DNA of 5,521 bases from Gammaproteobacteria bacterium (lineage in GTDB: Bacteria; Pseudomonadota; Gammaproteobacteria; PS1; Pseudothioglobaceae), in NCBI GenBank assembly GCA_028599035.1, contig JAQRMT010000083.1:1-5521 (forward strand). Reading direction: 5' to 3'. This document shows, one piece after another, positions 1-5,521 of the stretch. The position numbers were made by a program, and so were the translations under genes. How positions within the stretch are numbered: the first letter of the stretch is position 1; each line of letters begins with the position of its first letter. Below the pieces are notes generated by a model. It did not search any database. It had not been told where the DNA came from and saw only the letters and a list, made by a program, of their open reading frames with translations.

Positions 1-198
1 CCTGAACTCTACAAACGCTATTTGGTAAAAAATCAACTGAATACTTTTAGACAAGATAACGGTTACAAAGAGGGCAGTTATGTCAAATTATGGGGGGGCG
101 TTGAAGACAATGTGGTGGCTTTTCAGCTGATGGAAGCACAGCCTGATTTGACCCCAGAGCAACTTTATAAAAAATTACAGGAAGTATATCCATCATGA
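1..198 (+). CDS. dut: C-terminal end of dimeric-type dUTPase (dUTP diphosphatase), 5' part outside window
   Basis: An open frame enters from the left edge and ends at TGA 196-198, giving the last 65 residues of a protein. The fragment carries a block that I recognise from the dimeric all-alpha dUTPase family (dUTPase_2): KNQLNTFRQDNGYKEGSY at fragment residues 10-27, then KLW and the acidic EDN at 35-37. In that family the GYKxGxY and EDN segments belong to conserved C-terminal motifs near the active site, which hydrolyses dUTP to dUMP and pyrophosphate and keeps uracil out of DNA. The metal-binding helices would lie upstream and cannot be checked. The stop codon overlaps the moxR start as ATGA, so the gene is probably cotranscribed with the operon that follows. 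The assignment rests on motif memory over a short fragment; the gene symbol is the usual one for the activity, and the family is unrelated to trimeric Dut. Confidence 0.72.
   Translation, partial: PELYKRYLVKNQLNTFRQDNGYKEGSYVKLWGGVEDNVVAFQLMEAQPDLTPEQLYKKLQEVYPS
179..182 (+). promoter_or_regulatory. Shine-Dalgarno site for moxR
   Basis: AGGA lies 12 nt before the moxR ATG at 195, inside the last codons of the upstream gene. The spacing is a little long, so coupling through the ATGA overlap may matter as well. Confidence 0.45.
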
Positions 199-1133
199 TA
201 AAAACACTTAAAACAGAGATACAAAAAGTCATTATCGGTCAAGAAAGTTTGATTGACCACTTGTTAATTGGGTTAATTACGGGTGGTCATATTTTGGTTG
301 AAAGTGTACCAGGATTGGCAAAAACTACGGCAATTAACACTTTGTCTAAGGCGTTAGGGATTCGCTTTAAACGCATTCAGTTTACCCCAGATTTGCTACC
401 TAGTGACTTAACAGGTGCACAAATTTACAACCCAAAAACGGGTGAATTTACGGTTAAACAAGGGCCTATTTTTACCAATTTGCTACTGGCTGATGAAATC
501 AATCGTGCGCCAGCCAAAGTGCAAGCAGCATTACTTGAAGTGATGGCAGAAAGGCAGGTTACTATTGCTGATGAAAGTTTTAAATTGGAGCAACCTTTTT
601 TGGTAATGGCAACCCAAAACCCCGTGGAGCAAGAGGGGACTTATCAGTTACCAGAGGCGCAACTTGACCGTTTTATGTTAAAAACAGTGTTGGATTACAA
701 TACACTGGATGAGGAGTTGGAGGTGATTAAGCGGGTTGCGATTGATGGCTTTGAAGAAGTTAAGCAAGTAGCAGAGATGGCAGATATTGTTAAAATTCGT
801 CAGCAGTTTGCCAAAATTTATATGGATGATGCGGTGCAGAACTATCTATTAAAAATCATTTTTGCCACGCGTTACCCACAAGATTATGGCTTAGATTCAA
901 TCAAGCACTACATTGAATTTGGTGCCAGTCCAAGAGCAAGTATTGATTTATACAAAGCCAGTTGTGCTAGAGCGTTAATACGCGGCAATGACTTTGTTAC
1001 GCCACTTGATATTGCCAGTGTCGTTACGGAAGTATTACAACATAGAATTGTTTTAAGTTATCAAGCGCAAGCTGAAAATATGAGCGTTCAAGCCATTATT
1101 AAGCAAATACTTGAGGCTACTCAAGTGCCATAA
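195..1133 (+). CDS. moxR: MoxR-family AAA+ ATPase
   Basis: This 312-residue protein has the usual length and motif order of MoxR ATPases. The Walker A P-loop is at residues 37-44 (SVPGLAKT, Lys43), and Walker B is at 96-101 (LLLADE, Asp100 and Glu101) followed by INRAPAK. Sensor 1 lies in ATQNPVEQEGTY (Asn142), with EAQLDRF at 154-160 next. GASPRAS near residue 244 is the usual helical lid segment with the sensor 2 Arg. No signal peptide or membrane helix is seen, so it should be cytoplasmic. MoxR proteins are thought to use ATP to remodel or load metal into partner VWA proteins, here probably the DUF58, BatA and BatB products downstream. The ATG at 195 overlaps the dUTPase stop (ATGA) and starts right at the family's usual N-terminus (EIQKVIIGQE). 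The first P-loop Gly is Ser37; the other catalytic residues are intact, so an active ATPase is expected. Confidence 0.96.
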   Translation: MIKTLKTEIQKVIIGQESLIDHLLIGLITGGHILVESVPGLAKTTAINTLSKALGIRFKRIQFTPDLLPSDLTGAQIYNPKTGEFTVKQGPIFTNLLLADEINRAPAKVQAALLEVMAERQVTIADESFKLEQPFLVMATQNPVEQEGTYQLPEAQLDRFMLKTVLDYNTLDEELEVIKRVAIDGFEEVKQVAEMADIVKIRQQFAKIYMDDAVQNYLLKIIFATRYPQDYGLDSIKHYIEFGASPRASIDLYKASCARALIRGNDFVTPLDIASVVTEVLQHRIVLSYQAQAENMSVQAIIKQILEATQVP

Positions 1134-1140
1134 ATTAGCC

Positions 1141-1144
1141 AAGG
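1141..1144 (+). promoter_or_regulatory. Weak Shine-Dalgarno site for the DUF58 gene
   Basis: AAGG lies 11 nt before the ATG at 1156 in the only intergenic gap of the operon (1134-1155). It favours the ATG pair at 1156/1159 over the upstream in-frame TTG at 1111, which would extend into moxR with residues unlike the family. Confidence 0.4.
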
Positions 1145-1155
1145 TTTTTACTATT

Positions 1156-1971
1156 ATGATGTCAGCAGAAGAAATATTGTTGCGAGTTAAAAAAAATGTA
1201 TTCACGCAAAAGTCCGCCGAACATTTGTCAAAAATGCGAGGTGAAGGCTTGGATTTTTGTGAAATTCGCCCTTATCAAGCAGGGGACGATATTCGTAAAA
1301 TAAATTTTTCTGCCAGTGGTAAAACGGGAGAATTACAAACCAATATTTTTAACGAAGATAAGCAAATTAATGTAATTGTTTGTGTGATGCTTTCCAGTAG
1401 CTTGCATTTTGGTTCTGTGCGGTTGAAAAATGAGTTGATTGCTGAGATTGTTGCTCATTTGGTTTATTCTTCTATACAACAAAAAAATCAAACAAAACTG
1501 GTGTTTTTTTTCAACGATGAGCAACAAGTTATTCAGCTTAATAATATGGGCGGCTTGCTGCTTGCCATTGAGGCACTGCTAAATTTTGACTTGTTAAAAA
1601 CACAGATAAATCCTGAAGCGTTAAATAACTATTTACTGCAACAAGCAAAATCATTGGTATTTGTGATTGGTGATTTTTATCAGTCAATTGATTACAGTAT
1701 GATTGCTCATAAAAATCAAATAAACGCAATATTGGTGCGTGATCCGTTAGAAGAGTTGCCAAATTTTGGCACAGAATTAAGTTTGGCAGATGCACAAAAT
1801 CACAGTTATATTGAGGCGAATTTTAGCAAAAAAATAGCAAAAAAATACCAATCTCAATTAAAAGTTGCAGATGATAAACACTATCTGCACTTTGCTCAAC
1901 ACAATATTAATGTAGGTAAGGTCTGCACCAATGACGATGTTTTTATTAAATTGTCACAGATTTTAAAATGA
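1156..1971 (+). CDS. DUF58 domain protein (VWA-like) with altered metal site
   Basis: This 271-residue protein matches the DUF58 family that follows moxR in almost all such operons. The signature is MRGEGLDF at 27-34, RPYQAGDDIRKINFSASGKTGEL at 38-60 (family form: R-Y-x-x-G-D-D-x-R-x-I-D-W, then an S-A-R-T-G-like stretch), FNED at 65-68, and the VWA-like core with IGDF at 171-174 and RDPLEELP at 195-202. The start ATG 1156 (or 1159) is preferred; an in-frame TTG at 1111 would overlap moxR. No membrane helix is visible, so it is probably cytoplasmic and a MoxR partner. Oddities: the first MIDAS-like motif, normally D-x-S-x-S, reads M-L-S-S-S (Met78, Ser80, Ser82), so the metal-binding Asp is missing, and the family's I-D-W reads I-N-F (49-51). 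The gene also holds an A8 run (1189-1196) and a T8 run (1504-1511), yet the frame stays open throughout. The stop overlaps the next start as ATGA. Confidence 0.9.
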   Translation: MMSAEEILLRVKKNVFTQKSAEHLSKMRGEGLDFCEIRPYQAGDDIRKINFSASGKTGELQTNIFNEDKQINVIVCVMLSSSLHFGSVRLKNELIAEIVAHLVYSSIQQKNQTKLVFFFNDEQQVIQLNNMGGLLLAIEALLNFDLLKTQINPEALNNYLLQQAKSLVFVIGDFYQSIDYSMIAHKNQINAILVRDPLEELPNFGTELSLADAQNHSYIEANFSKKIAKKYQSQLKVADDKHYLHFAQHNINVGKVCTNDDVFIKLSQILK

Positions 1972-2339
1972 ACGCTTTAAAAGACATTAAACCACTGGTC
2001 GTTATTGCTGACAATTCGTTGACTTATTTATTGATTGCCGCTGCTGTTCTTTTGTTTGTAGCGTTAATTGCAGGCTATTTTGGTTGGAAAAAAATCCAAT
2101 TAAAACGCCGTAATGATAAAAAAAGAAAGGCGTTAAAGGTGCTTAAAAATCTTGATTTTAGCGACAGTAAAACAACGGCTTACACTTTTAGTCGTTACGC
2201 CAGCGTGCTGGTCAATGAGAGTAATGCAGTGGATTTTGAGAAAATTAATACGGCATTAATAGCCTATAAATATAAACAGCAGGTTGGACAATTAGAGAAA
2301 AATTTGATTAAACAAATCCAGGAGTTTTTGCGTGTTTAG
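1968..2339 (+). CDS. Small one-helix membrane protein, DUF4381-like
   Basis: This 123-residue protein has a short N-terminal stretch (LKDIKPLVVIADNS), one clear membrane helix at about residues 18-39 (YLLIAAAVLLFVALIAGYFGW), and then a basic stop-transfer segment (KKIQLKRRNDKKRK). The rest is a predicted helical domain with no catalytic motif. By the positive-inside rule the C-terminal domain should face the cytoplasm. Its place between the DUF58 gene and batA, its size and its layout fit the DUF4381 proteins found at this position in gammaproteobacterial MoxR operons. The family's N-terminal Trp/Pro-rich segment is not evident and the protein is somewhat short for the family, so the name rests partly on context. 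No biochemical role is known; a scaffold for the membrane VWA complex is a guess. The ATG is joined to the DUF58 stop by a 4-nt ATGA overlap and has no good Shine-Dalgarno, which suggests coupled translation. Confidence 0.75.
   Translation: MNALKDIKPLVVIADNSLTYLLIAAAVLLFVALIAGYFGWKKIQLKRRNDKKRKALKVLKNLDFSDSKTTAYTFSRYASVLVNESNAVDFEKINTALIAYKYKQQVGQLEKNLIKQIQEFLRV
2320..2324 (+). promoter_or_regulatory. Strong Shine-Dalgarno site that sets the GTG start of batA
   Basis: AGGAG lies 7 nt before GTG 2332 and inside the last codons of the upstream gene. Sequence and spacing are near ideal. This decides the otherwise unobvious GTG as the batA start, since no in-frame ATG is near. Confidence 0.75.
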
Positions 2340-3225
2340 TGTTGAGTATCCTTATGTATTGGCATTGATTGGCATTGCATTTGTTTGTTTGTTTTTCTGT
2401 CAAGAGAAGAATTTTTCTATCTATTTTCCGCATAGTGAGGGTTTAAAAACAGTCGTAAAATCCAGCCAATTATTACGCAATGCACTAAAATTTTTAATCC
2501 TCAGTTTGAGTATTGCTGCACTTTCCAGTCCGATTAAAACCGAAAATATAGTGCTTGACAATAGCAAAGGTTATGAAATTTCATTGATTTTAGACGCTTC
2601 TGGTTCAATGCAAGAAAATAACAAATTTGCGATTGTTAAAACGATTGTTGTGGATTTTATCAAACAGCGTAAAACCGATAAATTGGCACTCAGTATTTTT
2701 GCAGATTTTGCTTATACCGCTGTTCCGTTAACTTATGATAAAAAAAGCATTATCAAAATTCTCAGTCATATTGATGTCGGTGTTGCTGGAAAGCAAAAAA
2801 CTGCACTTTATGAGGCGTTATTTTTAAGTTCAAAACTTTTTAAGGATTCCCAGTCAAAGGAGAAAATTGCCATTTTACTCACGGACGGCAGGAATAATAC
2901 CGACAGTGTGCCACTTGAGGTGGCAATTAAGCGTGCAAAAGACAATGAAATTAAGGTTTATACGATTGCCATTGGCAACGCAAGAGACTTTGATGCTGGG
3001 GTTTTAAAGAAAATAGCGAAAGACACAGGGGCTGAATTTTTCTCCACCAATAGTTCCGAAGGCATAAAAGATATTTATGCCCAAATCAACCGACTAGAAA
3101 AAAGCAAAATAAACATTAATAAGTATGAGAAGAAAACTTATTATTTTCACTACCCTTTAAGTTTGGCATTAATGCTTTTATTCCTTTATTTTTGGCAGAA
3201 AAACACATGGATTTTGAACAAATAG
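2332..3225 (+). CDS. batA: BatA-like membrane-anchored VWA protein
   Basis: This 297-residue protein has the BatA plan: two N-terminal membrane helices (about 5-23 and 50-66), a VWA domain (about 82-258) and a C-terminal helix (about 274-289). The MIDAS metal site looks complete: D88-A-S-G-S92-M, Thr157 in the KTALYEAL segment, and Asp185 in LLTDGRNN. The segment YTIAIGNA followed by LKKIAKDTGAEFF is typical of the family. The VWA domain lies between helix 2 and helix 3, as in other Bat proteins, probably on the periplasmic side. The VWA fold with bound Mg2+ or similar serves protein-protein contact; MoxR is the presumed regulator. The start is GTG 2332, backed by AGGAG at 2320-2324. The gene overlaps the previous one by 8 nt and batB by 19 nt. 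The intact metal site contrasts with the altered one in the DUF58 neighbour. Length and domain order are normal. Confidence 0.93.
   Translation: MFSVEYPYVLALIGIAFVCLFFCQEKNFSIYFPHSEGLKTVVKSSQLLRNALKFLILSLSIAALSSPIKTENIVLDNSKGYEISLILDASGSMQENNKFAIVKTIVVDFIKQRKTDKLALSIFADFAYTAVPLTYDKKSIIKILSHIDVGVAGKQKTALYEALFLSSKLFKDSQSKEKIAILLTDGRNNTDSVPLEVAIKRAKDNEIKVYTIAIGNARDFDAGVLKKIAKDTGAEFFSTNSSEGIKDIYAQINRLEKSKININKYEKKTYYFHYPLSLALMLLFLYFWQKNTWILNK
2358..2377 (+). repeat. Tandem 10-nt direct repeat in batA
   Basis: ATTGGCATTG occurs twice back to back (2358-2367 and 2368-2377) in the part of batA coding for the first membrane helix (LALIGIAF). The unit is not a multiple of three, so gain or loss of a copy would shift the frame around residue 10. 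With two copies only, and in a hydrophobic, AT-rich coding stretch, it may be chance. Confidence 0.6.
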
Positions 3226-4154
3226 AATTGCTTTATTTAATCATTCCGATGGTTGTATTATGGTTTTTTATTCACCATAAGAAAAACAACATCGAGGCTT
3301 TATTTGCCCCTGAAGTATTGGAAAAAATCAGCCTCAATAAAGACAGAATAACCCCAAAAACACGCCTTAAATTGCTATTATTGTCCATCATTTTGATTGT
3401 GCTAGCATTGAGTCAACCAACGCTTAAAAAAGGTGAAGTAAAGATAAAACAACACTTAAGTGATTTGGTGGTGGCAATTGATATGTCAAAATCTATGTTG
3501 GCAAATGATATTTACCCGAATCGCTTTGAATTTGCAAAAAATAAACTATTACACAGTCTCAATAAAATTAATGGTAGGCGTATCGCAATTTTGGGGTTTA
3601 CCAGTCAATCTTTTTTGGTTTCCCCCTTAACAGATGATTTTTCTAGTCTTGAATTTTTAATTAAAAATTTACGCACAGATAGCATTAATCTAAAAGGAAC
3701 TAATATACTCAATTTATTACAGGCAGCCAATGATTTGACAGGCAAAACGGCAAATAAACAAATACTACTTTTGACTGATGGTGGTGATGGCAATTTTGAG
3801 GAGGAGATTGTTTATGCGACAAAACACAATTTGCAAATTTTTATCTTTGACACTGCTAGTGTAAGTGGAGGCAGTATTCGTACTAAAAATGGACTACTAA
3901 AGGATGATAATAAAAATATTGTTTATGTTAGAGAAAATCCAAATATTAAGGCGCTAGCAACTCAAACGCATGGAGATTACCTAAAATACGCCTTAAATAA
4001 TAATGACTTGTCAAATTTTATTAATACTTTTAATCGACATAATAGTAGTAAAGATATAAAAATTAATCAAAAGCGTCAACTATTTTATTACCCTTTATCA
4101 CTCGCTTTAATGTTATTGTTTTTTACATTTTTTTCCTTACCTCAAAAGCCATGA
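3207..4154 (+). CDS. batB: BatB-like membrane-anchored VWA protein
   Basis: This 315-residue protein is a paralogue of the BatA product with the same plan: membrane helices at about 7-21 and 53-69, a VWA domain at about 86-275, and a C-terminal helix at 294-311. The MIDAS is complete: D92-M-S-K-S96-M, Thr165 in KGTNI, and Asp191 in LLLTDGGD. Phrases typical of BatB are DIYPNRFEFAKNKL (101-114), GFTSQSFLVSPLTDD (130-144), and GGSIRTKNGLLKDDNKNIV before the terminal helix. I prefer ATG 3207 to the in-frame TTG at 3192, because it gives a normal N-terminus; neither has a strong Shine-Dalgarno, so coupling to batA (19-nt overlap) is likely. It probably acts in the inner membrane with BatA as a client or partner of MoxR. 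In many gammaproteobacteria this protein is fused to a TPR region; here that part is a separate gene joined by an ATGA overlap. Confidence 0.93.
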   Translation: MDFEQIELLYLIIPMVVLWFFIHHKKNNIEALFAPEVLEKISLNKDRITPKTRLKLLLLSIILIVLALSQPTLKKGEVKIKQHLSDLVVAIDMSKSMLANDIYPNRFEFAKNKLLHSLNKINGRRIAILGFTSQSFLVSPLTDDFSSLEFLIKNLRTDSINLKGTNILNLLQAANDLTGKTANKQILLLTDGGDGNFEEEIVYATKHNLQIFIFDTASVSGGSIRTKNGLLKDDNKNIVYVRENPNIKALATQTHGDYLKYALNNNDLSNFINTFNRHNSSKDIKINQKRQLFYYPLSLALMLLFFTFFSLPQKP

Positions 4155-4795
4155 AGTTTATTTTTTTCGTATTTTTATCAATGAATGTAGAGGCAGGATT
4201 ACTAGATTTTTTGTATATCAAACAGGCAAATAGTGCTTATCAAAAGCAAGATTATCAAATGGCTGAGGAAAAATTTGCCAATATTGACAACGATGCTGCA
4301 CGCCTAAATCAAGCAAACAGCCTTTATAAACAAGGTTTATACGAGCAGGCGTTGAAAAAATACCAAAGCGTTAAACAAAAAGATTTAGACTTTAATCGTT
4401 TGTATAATATTGGCAATGCTTACGCTAAATTGAAAAAAATTAACGAAGCTATTGACAGTTACATAGAGGCATTGAAATTAAAGCAAGACAAGGATGCTTC
4501 GTTTAACCTAAAACTGCTTAAACAACAAAAAACCAAACGAAAAAATAACGAGCAAGCTAAGAACAATACAGACAAAAAACAGAAAAAAGGCAGTACTCAA
4601 AAAAAGCAACGACAGGATAGCAGTAAGAAAAATAGCAAGAAAAGTAGCGACAAAGAAAAACAACAGCAACAAGTAAAGAAATTGGATGCCATTAAACAGC
4701 AGAGATGGGAAAAATCGCTCAATAAAAAACTTAGAACTTTGCTTATTCCACTTAATAAACAACAGGGTAATAACAATGAAAAAAATCCTTGGTAG
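4151..4795 (+). CDS. batC: BatC-like TPR protein with lysine-rich linker
   Basis: This 214-residue protein starts with a short hydrophobic segment (residues 3-13), which could be a cleaved signal peptide (MNVEA then Gly16) or an anchor. It is followed by TPR-type helical repeats: about 22-46 (QANSAYQKQDYQMAEEKF), 50-76 (LNQANSLYKQGLYEQALKKY) and 83-112 (RLYNIGNAYAKLKKINEAI, then YIEALKL). YNIGNAYAK and the SFNLKLLKQQ that closes the TPR block are characteristic of BatC. Residues 125-178 are low-complexity K/Q/N/S with about 18 lysines. The tail (LDAIKQQRWEKSLNKKLRTLL) matches the usual BatC C-terminal segment, whose W-L-R...LL-type core is loosely conserved. The likely role is a periplasmic or membrane-tethered scaffold for BatA, BatB and BatD. 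ATG 4151 has no Shine-Dalgarno and overlaps the batB stop as ATGA, so it is probably translated by reinitiation. The gene overlaps batD by 20 nt. Confidence 0.88.
   Translation: MKFIFFVFLSMNVEAGLLDFLYIKQANSAYQKQDYQMAEEKFANIDNDAARLNQANSLYKQGLYEQALKKYQSVKQKDLDFNRLYNIGNAYAKLKKINEAIDSYIEALKLKQDKDASFNLKLLKQQKTKRKNNEQAKNNTDKKQKKGSTQKKQRQDSSKKNSKKSSDKEKQQQQVKKLDAIKQQRWEKSLNKKLRTLLIPLNKQQGNNNEKNPW
4764..4767 (+). promoter_or_regulatory. Shine-Dalgarno site for batD
   Basis: AGGG lies 8 nt before ATG 4776 within the end of batC. Good spacing supports this start for batD. Confidence 0.6.
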
Positions 4796-5521
4796 TTGTT
4801 TACTATTACTCAGCATTCCCGCACTAGCCATTAGCAAATCCAGTGTCAACCAATCTTGGTTTTACCCAGGCGATGAAGTTGTTTTGACATTAAGTGCTAA
4901 CGGTAATAATGTTATTTTTCCTAATATTCAGCAAATTGATGGCTACCCTGTACTCTATACCAGTAGCTCACAAAAGATCCAAATTATTAACAATCAGCGC
5001 TCCAGACAAAGCAGTAAGTCATTTGTTATTAAGCCTACGAGTACAATAACAATTCCTAGCTATTTTATTTTGGCTGATGACGACAAGCAAGCAACCCAAT
5101 CATTGACAGTCACACTGACGCAGCCAACCTTAGCCCAGATGGGTGATGATTATTTACTAAGTATCAAAGCTAGCCCGCAAGAATTTTATTTGGGTGATGA
5201 AGCCATGCTTGAGATCACCTTTAAAGAAAAAAAATCAATAACTTCTAACCAGCAAGCCAGCATCATACTGCCAGAAGTCAAAGGTTTGACATTTATCAAA
5301 ACAAACCAATCTACCCAATCGTCAGATGAAAGCTACAATACTCATACCATTAATTATCGAGTGATTGCTAACAACTTTGGTCAATTTAAATTACCTTCCG
5401 TGGTGGCCAGCATTGGGCAGAAGCGCAATAGTATTTTTGGTAGTTTTGCCCCTGTAAATCAAGCGGGTAAACTTAAAAAAATACACTCTAATTCGCTAAC
5501 TCTAAATATTAAGCCTTTGCC
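4776..5521 (+). CDS. batD: BatD-like protein, N-terminal 248 codons, 3' end outside window
   Basis: The frame opens at ATG 4776 and runs without a stop to the window end, so at least 248 residues are encoded; family members are usually about twice this length. Residues 1-18 form a signal peptide (MKK, then LGSCLLLLSIPALA with an ALA cleavage site), so the product is exported. The rest is beta-rich in the BatD manner. The first domain (about 22-118) has WFYPGDEVVLTL and SFVIKPTSTITIPSY, recalling the family's P-x-x-x-G-x-x-x-I-P segment. The second domain (about 126-213) has ASPQEFYLGDEAMLEITF, then YRVIANNFGQFKLPSV. No catalytic motif is visible. BatD usually ends with a membrane helix, which would lie beyond the window. 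The start is backed by AGGG at 4764-4767 and the gene overlaps batC by 20 nt. Identity rests on position, export signal and general pattern rather than strong motifs. Confidence 0.85.
   Translation, partial: MKKILGSCLLLLSIPALAISKSSVNQSWFYPGDEVVLTLSANGNNVIFPNIQQIDGYPVLYTSSSQKIQIINNQRSRQSSKSFVIKPTSTITIPSYFILADDDKQATQSLTVTLTQPTLAQMGDDYLLSIKASPQEFYLGDEAMLEITFKEKKSITSNQQASIILPEVKGLTFIKTNQSTQSSDESYNTHTINYRVIANNFGQFKLPSVVASIGQKRNSIFGSFAPVNQAGKLKKIHSNSLTLNIKPL

Noticed and set aside
1111..1155. TTG start for the DUF58 gene overlapping moxR
   Set aside because: The added 15 residues do not look like the family N-terminus, and AAGG at 1141-1144 fits the ATG at 1156 better.
1134..1155. Possible promoter or terminator in the only intergenic gap
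   Set aside because: It is 22 nt of AT-rich sequence with no paired -35/-10 boxes and no hairpin.
1757..1771. Palindrome TGCCAAA-T-TTTGGCA inside the DUF58 gene
   Set aside because: It encodes conserved residues (ELPNFG) mid-gene. A one-base centre cannot form a useful hairpin, and an operator here has no support.
1538..1795. An 85-codon open frame on the - strand within the DUF58 gene
   Set aside because: No recognisable protein features; it lies fully inside a well-supported forward gene. The same holds for the other short - strand frames at 1333-1527 and 3605-3793.
2909..2925. Perfect hairpin TGCCAC-TTGAG-GTGGCA inside batA
   Set aside because: The stem is only 6 bp and no T-run follows; it lies well within the VWA coding region, so it is not a terminator.
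4508..4849. A 113-codon open frame on the - strand across batC and the batD start, with a hydrophobic, Phe/Leu-rich product
   Set aside because: It is the antisense shadow of the lysine-rich BatC linker (AAA/AAG read backwards gives TTT/CTT). The forward frame has clear TPR motifs, proper overlaps and a start site.

Overview
The window is almost wall-to-wall coding on the + strand, and all genes read the same way. It holds most of a MoxR-Bat operon (AAA+ ATPase plus von Willebrand factor A proteins, the 'Bacteroides aerotolerance' gene set). The DNA is visibly AT-rich, with long A and T runs inside genes. The gene order (moxR, DUF58 gene, small DUF4381-like membrane gene, batA, batB, batC, batD) is the one common in Gammaproteobacteria. 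An AT-rich gammaproteobacterium is the best guess. The SUP05/Thioglobus sulfur-oxidiser clade and its relatives, or a Francisella-like genome, would both fit, but the sequence alone does not decide between them.

Layout: 1-198 is the C-terminal end of a dimeric-type (all-alpha) dUTPase. Its stop overlaps the start of moxR (195-1133) in an ATGA. After a 22-nt gap come the DUF58 gene (1156-1971), the DUF4381-like one-helix membrane protein (1968-2339), batA (2332-3225), batB (3207-4154), batC (4151-4795) and the first 248 codons of batD (4776 to the window end, no stop reached). Except for the gap at 1134-1155, every gene overlaps the next by 4 to 20 nt, so translational coupling is likely. No promoter or terminator is convincing inside the window; transcription probably starts upstream and ends downstream.

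Expected teamwork (family knowledge, not shown by sequence): MoxR is a cytoplasmic AAA+ ATPase thought to act as a chaperone or remodeler on VWA proteins. The DUF58 protein is its usual cytoplasmic partner. BatA and BatB are membrane-anchored VWA proteins, BatC supplies TPR protein-protein contacts, and BatD is a secreted or membrane-bound beta-rich protein. Such operons are linked to envelope and oxidative stress tolerance, but the biochemical activity is poorly defined.

I see no new type of system here. The points most worth a second look are a DUF58 protein whose metal-site aspartate is replaced by Met, a batB/batC pair that looks like a split form of the VWA-TPR fusion protein (with an open -1 frame and T-runs at the junction), a strongly basic lysine-rich linker in BatC, and coupling of a dUTPase gene to the operon.
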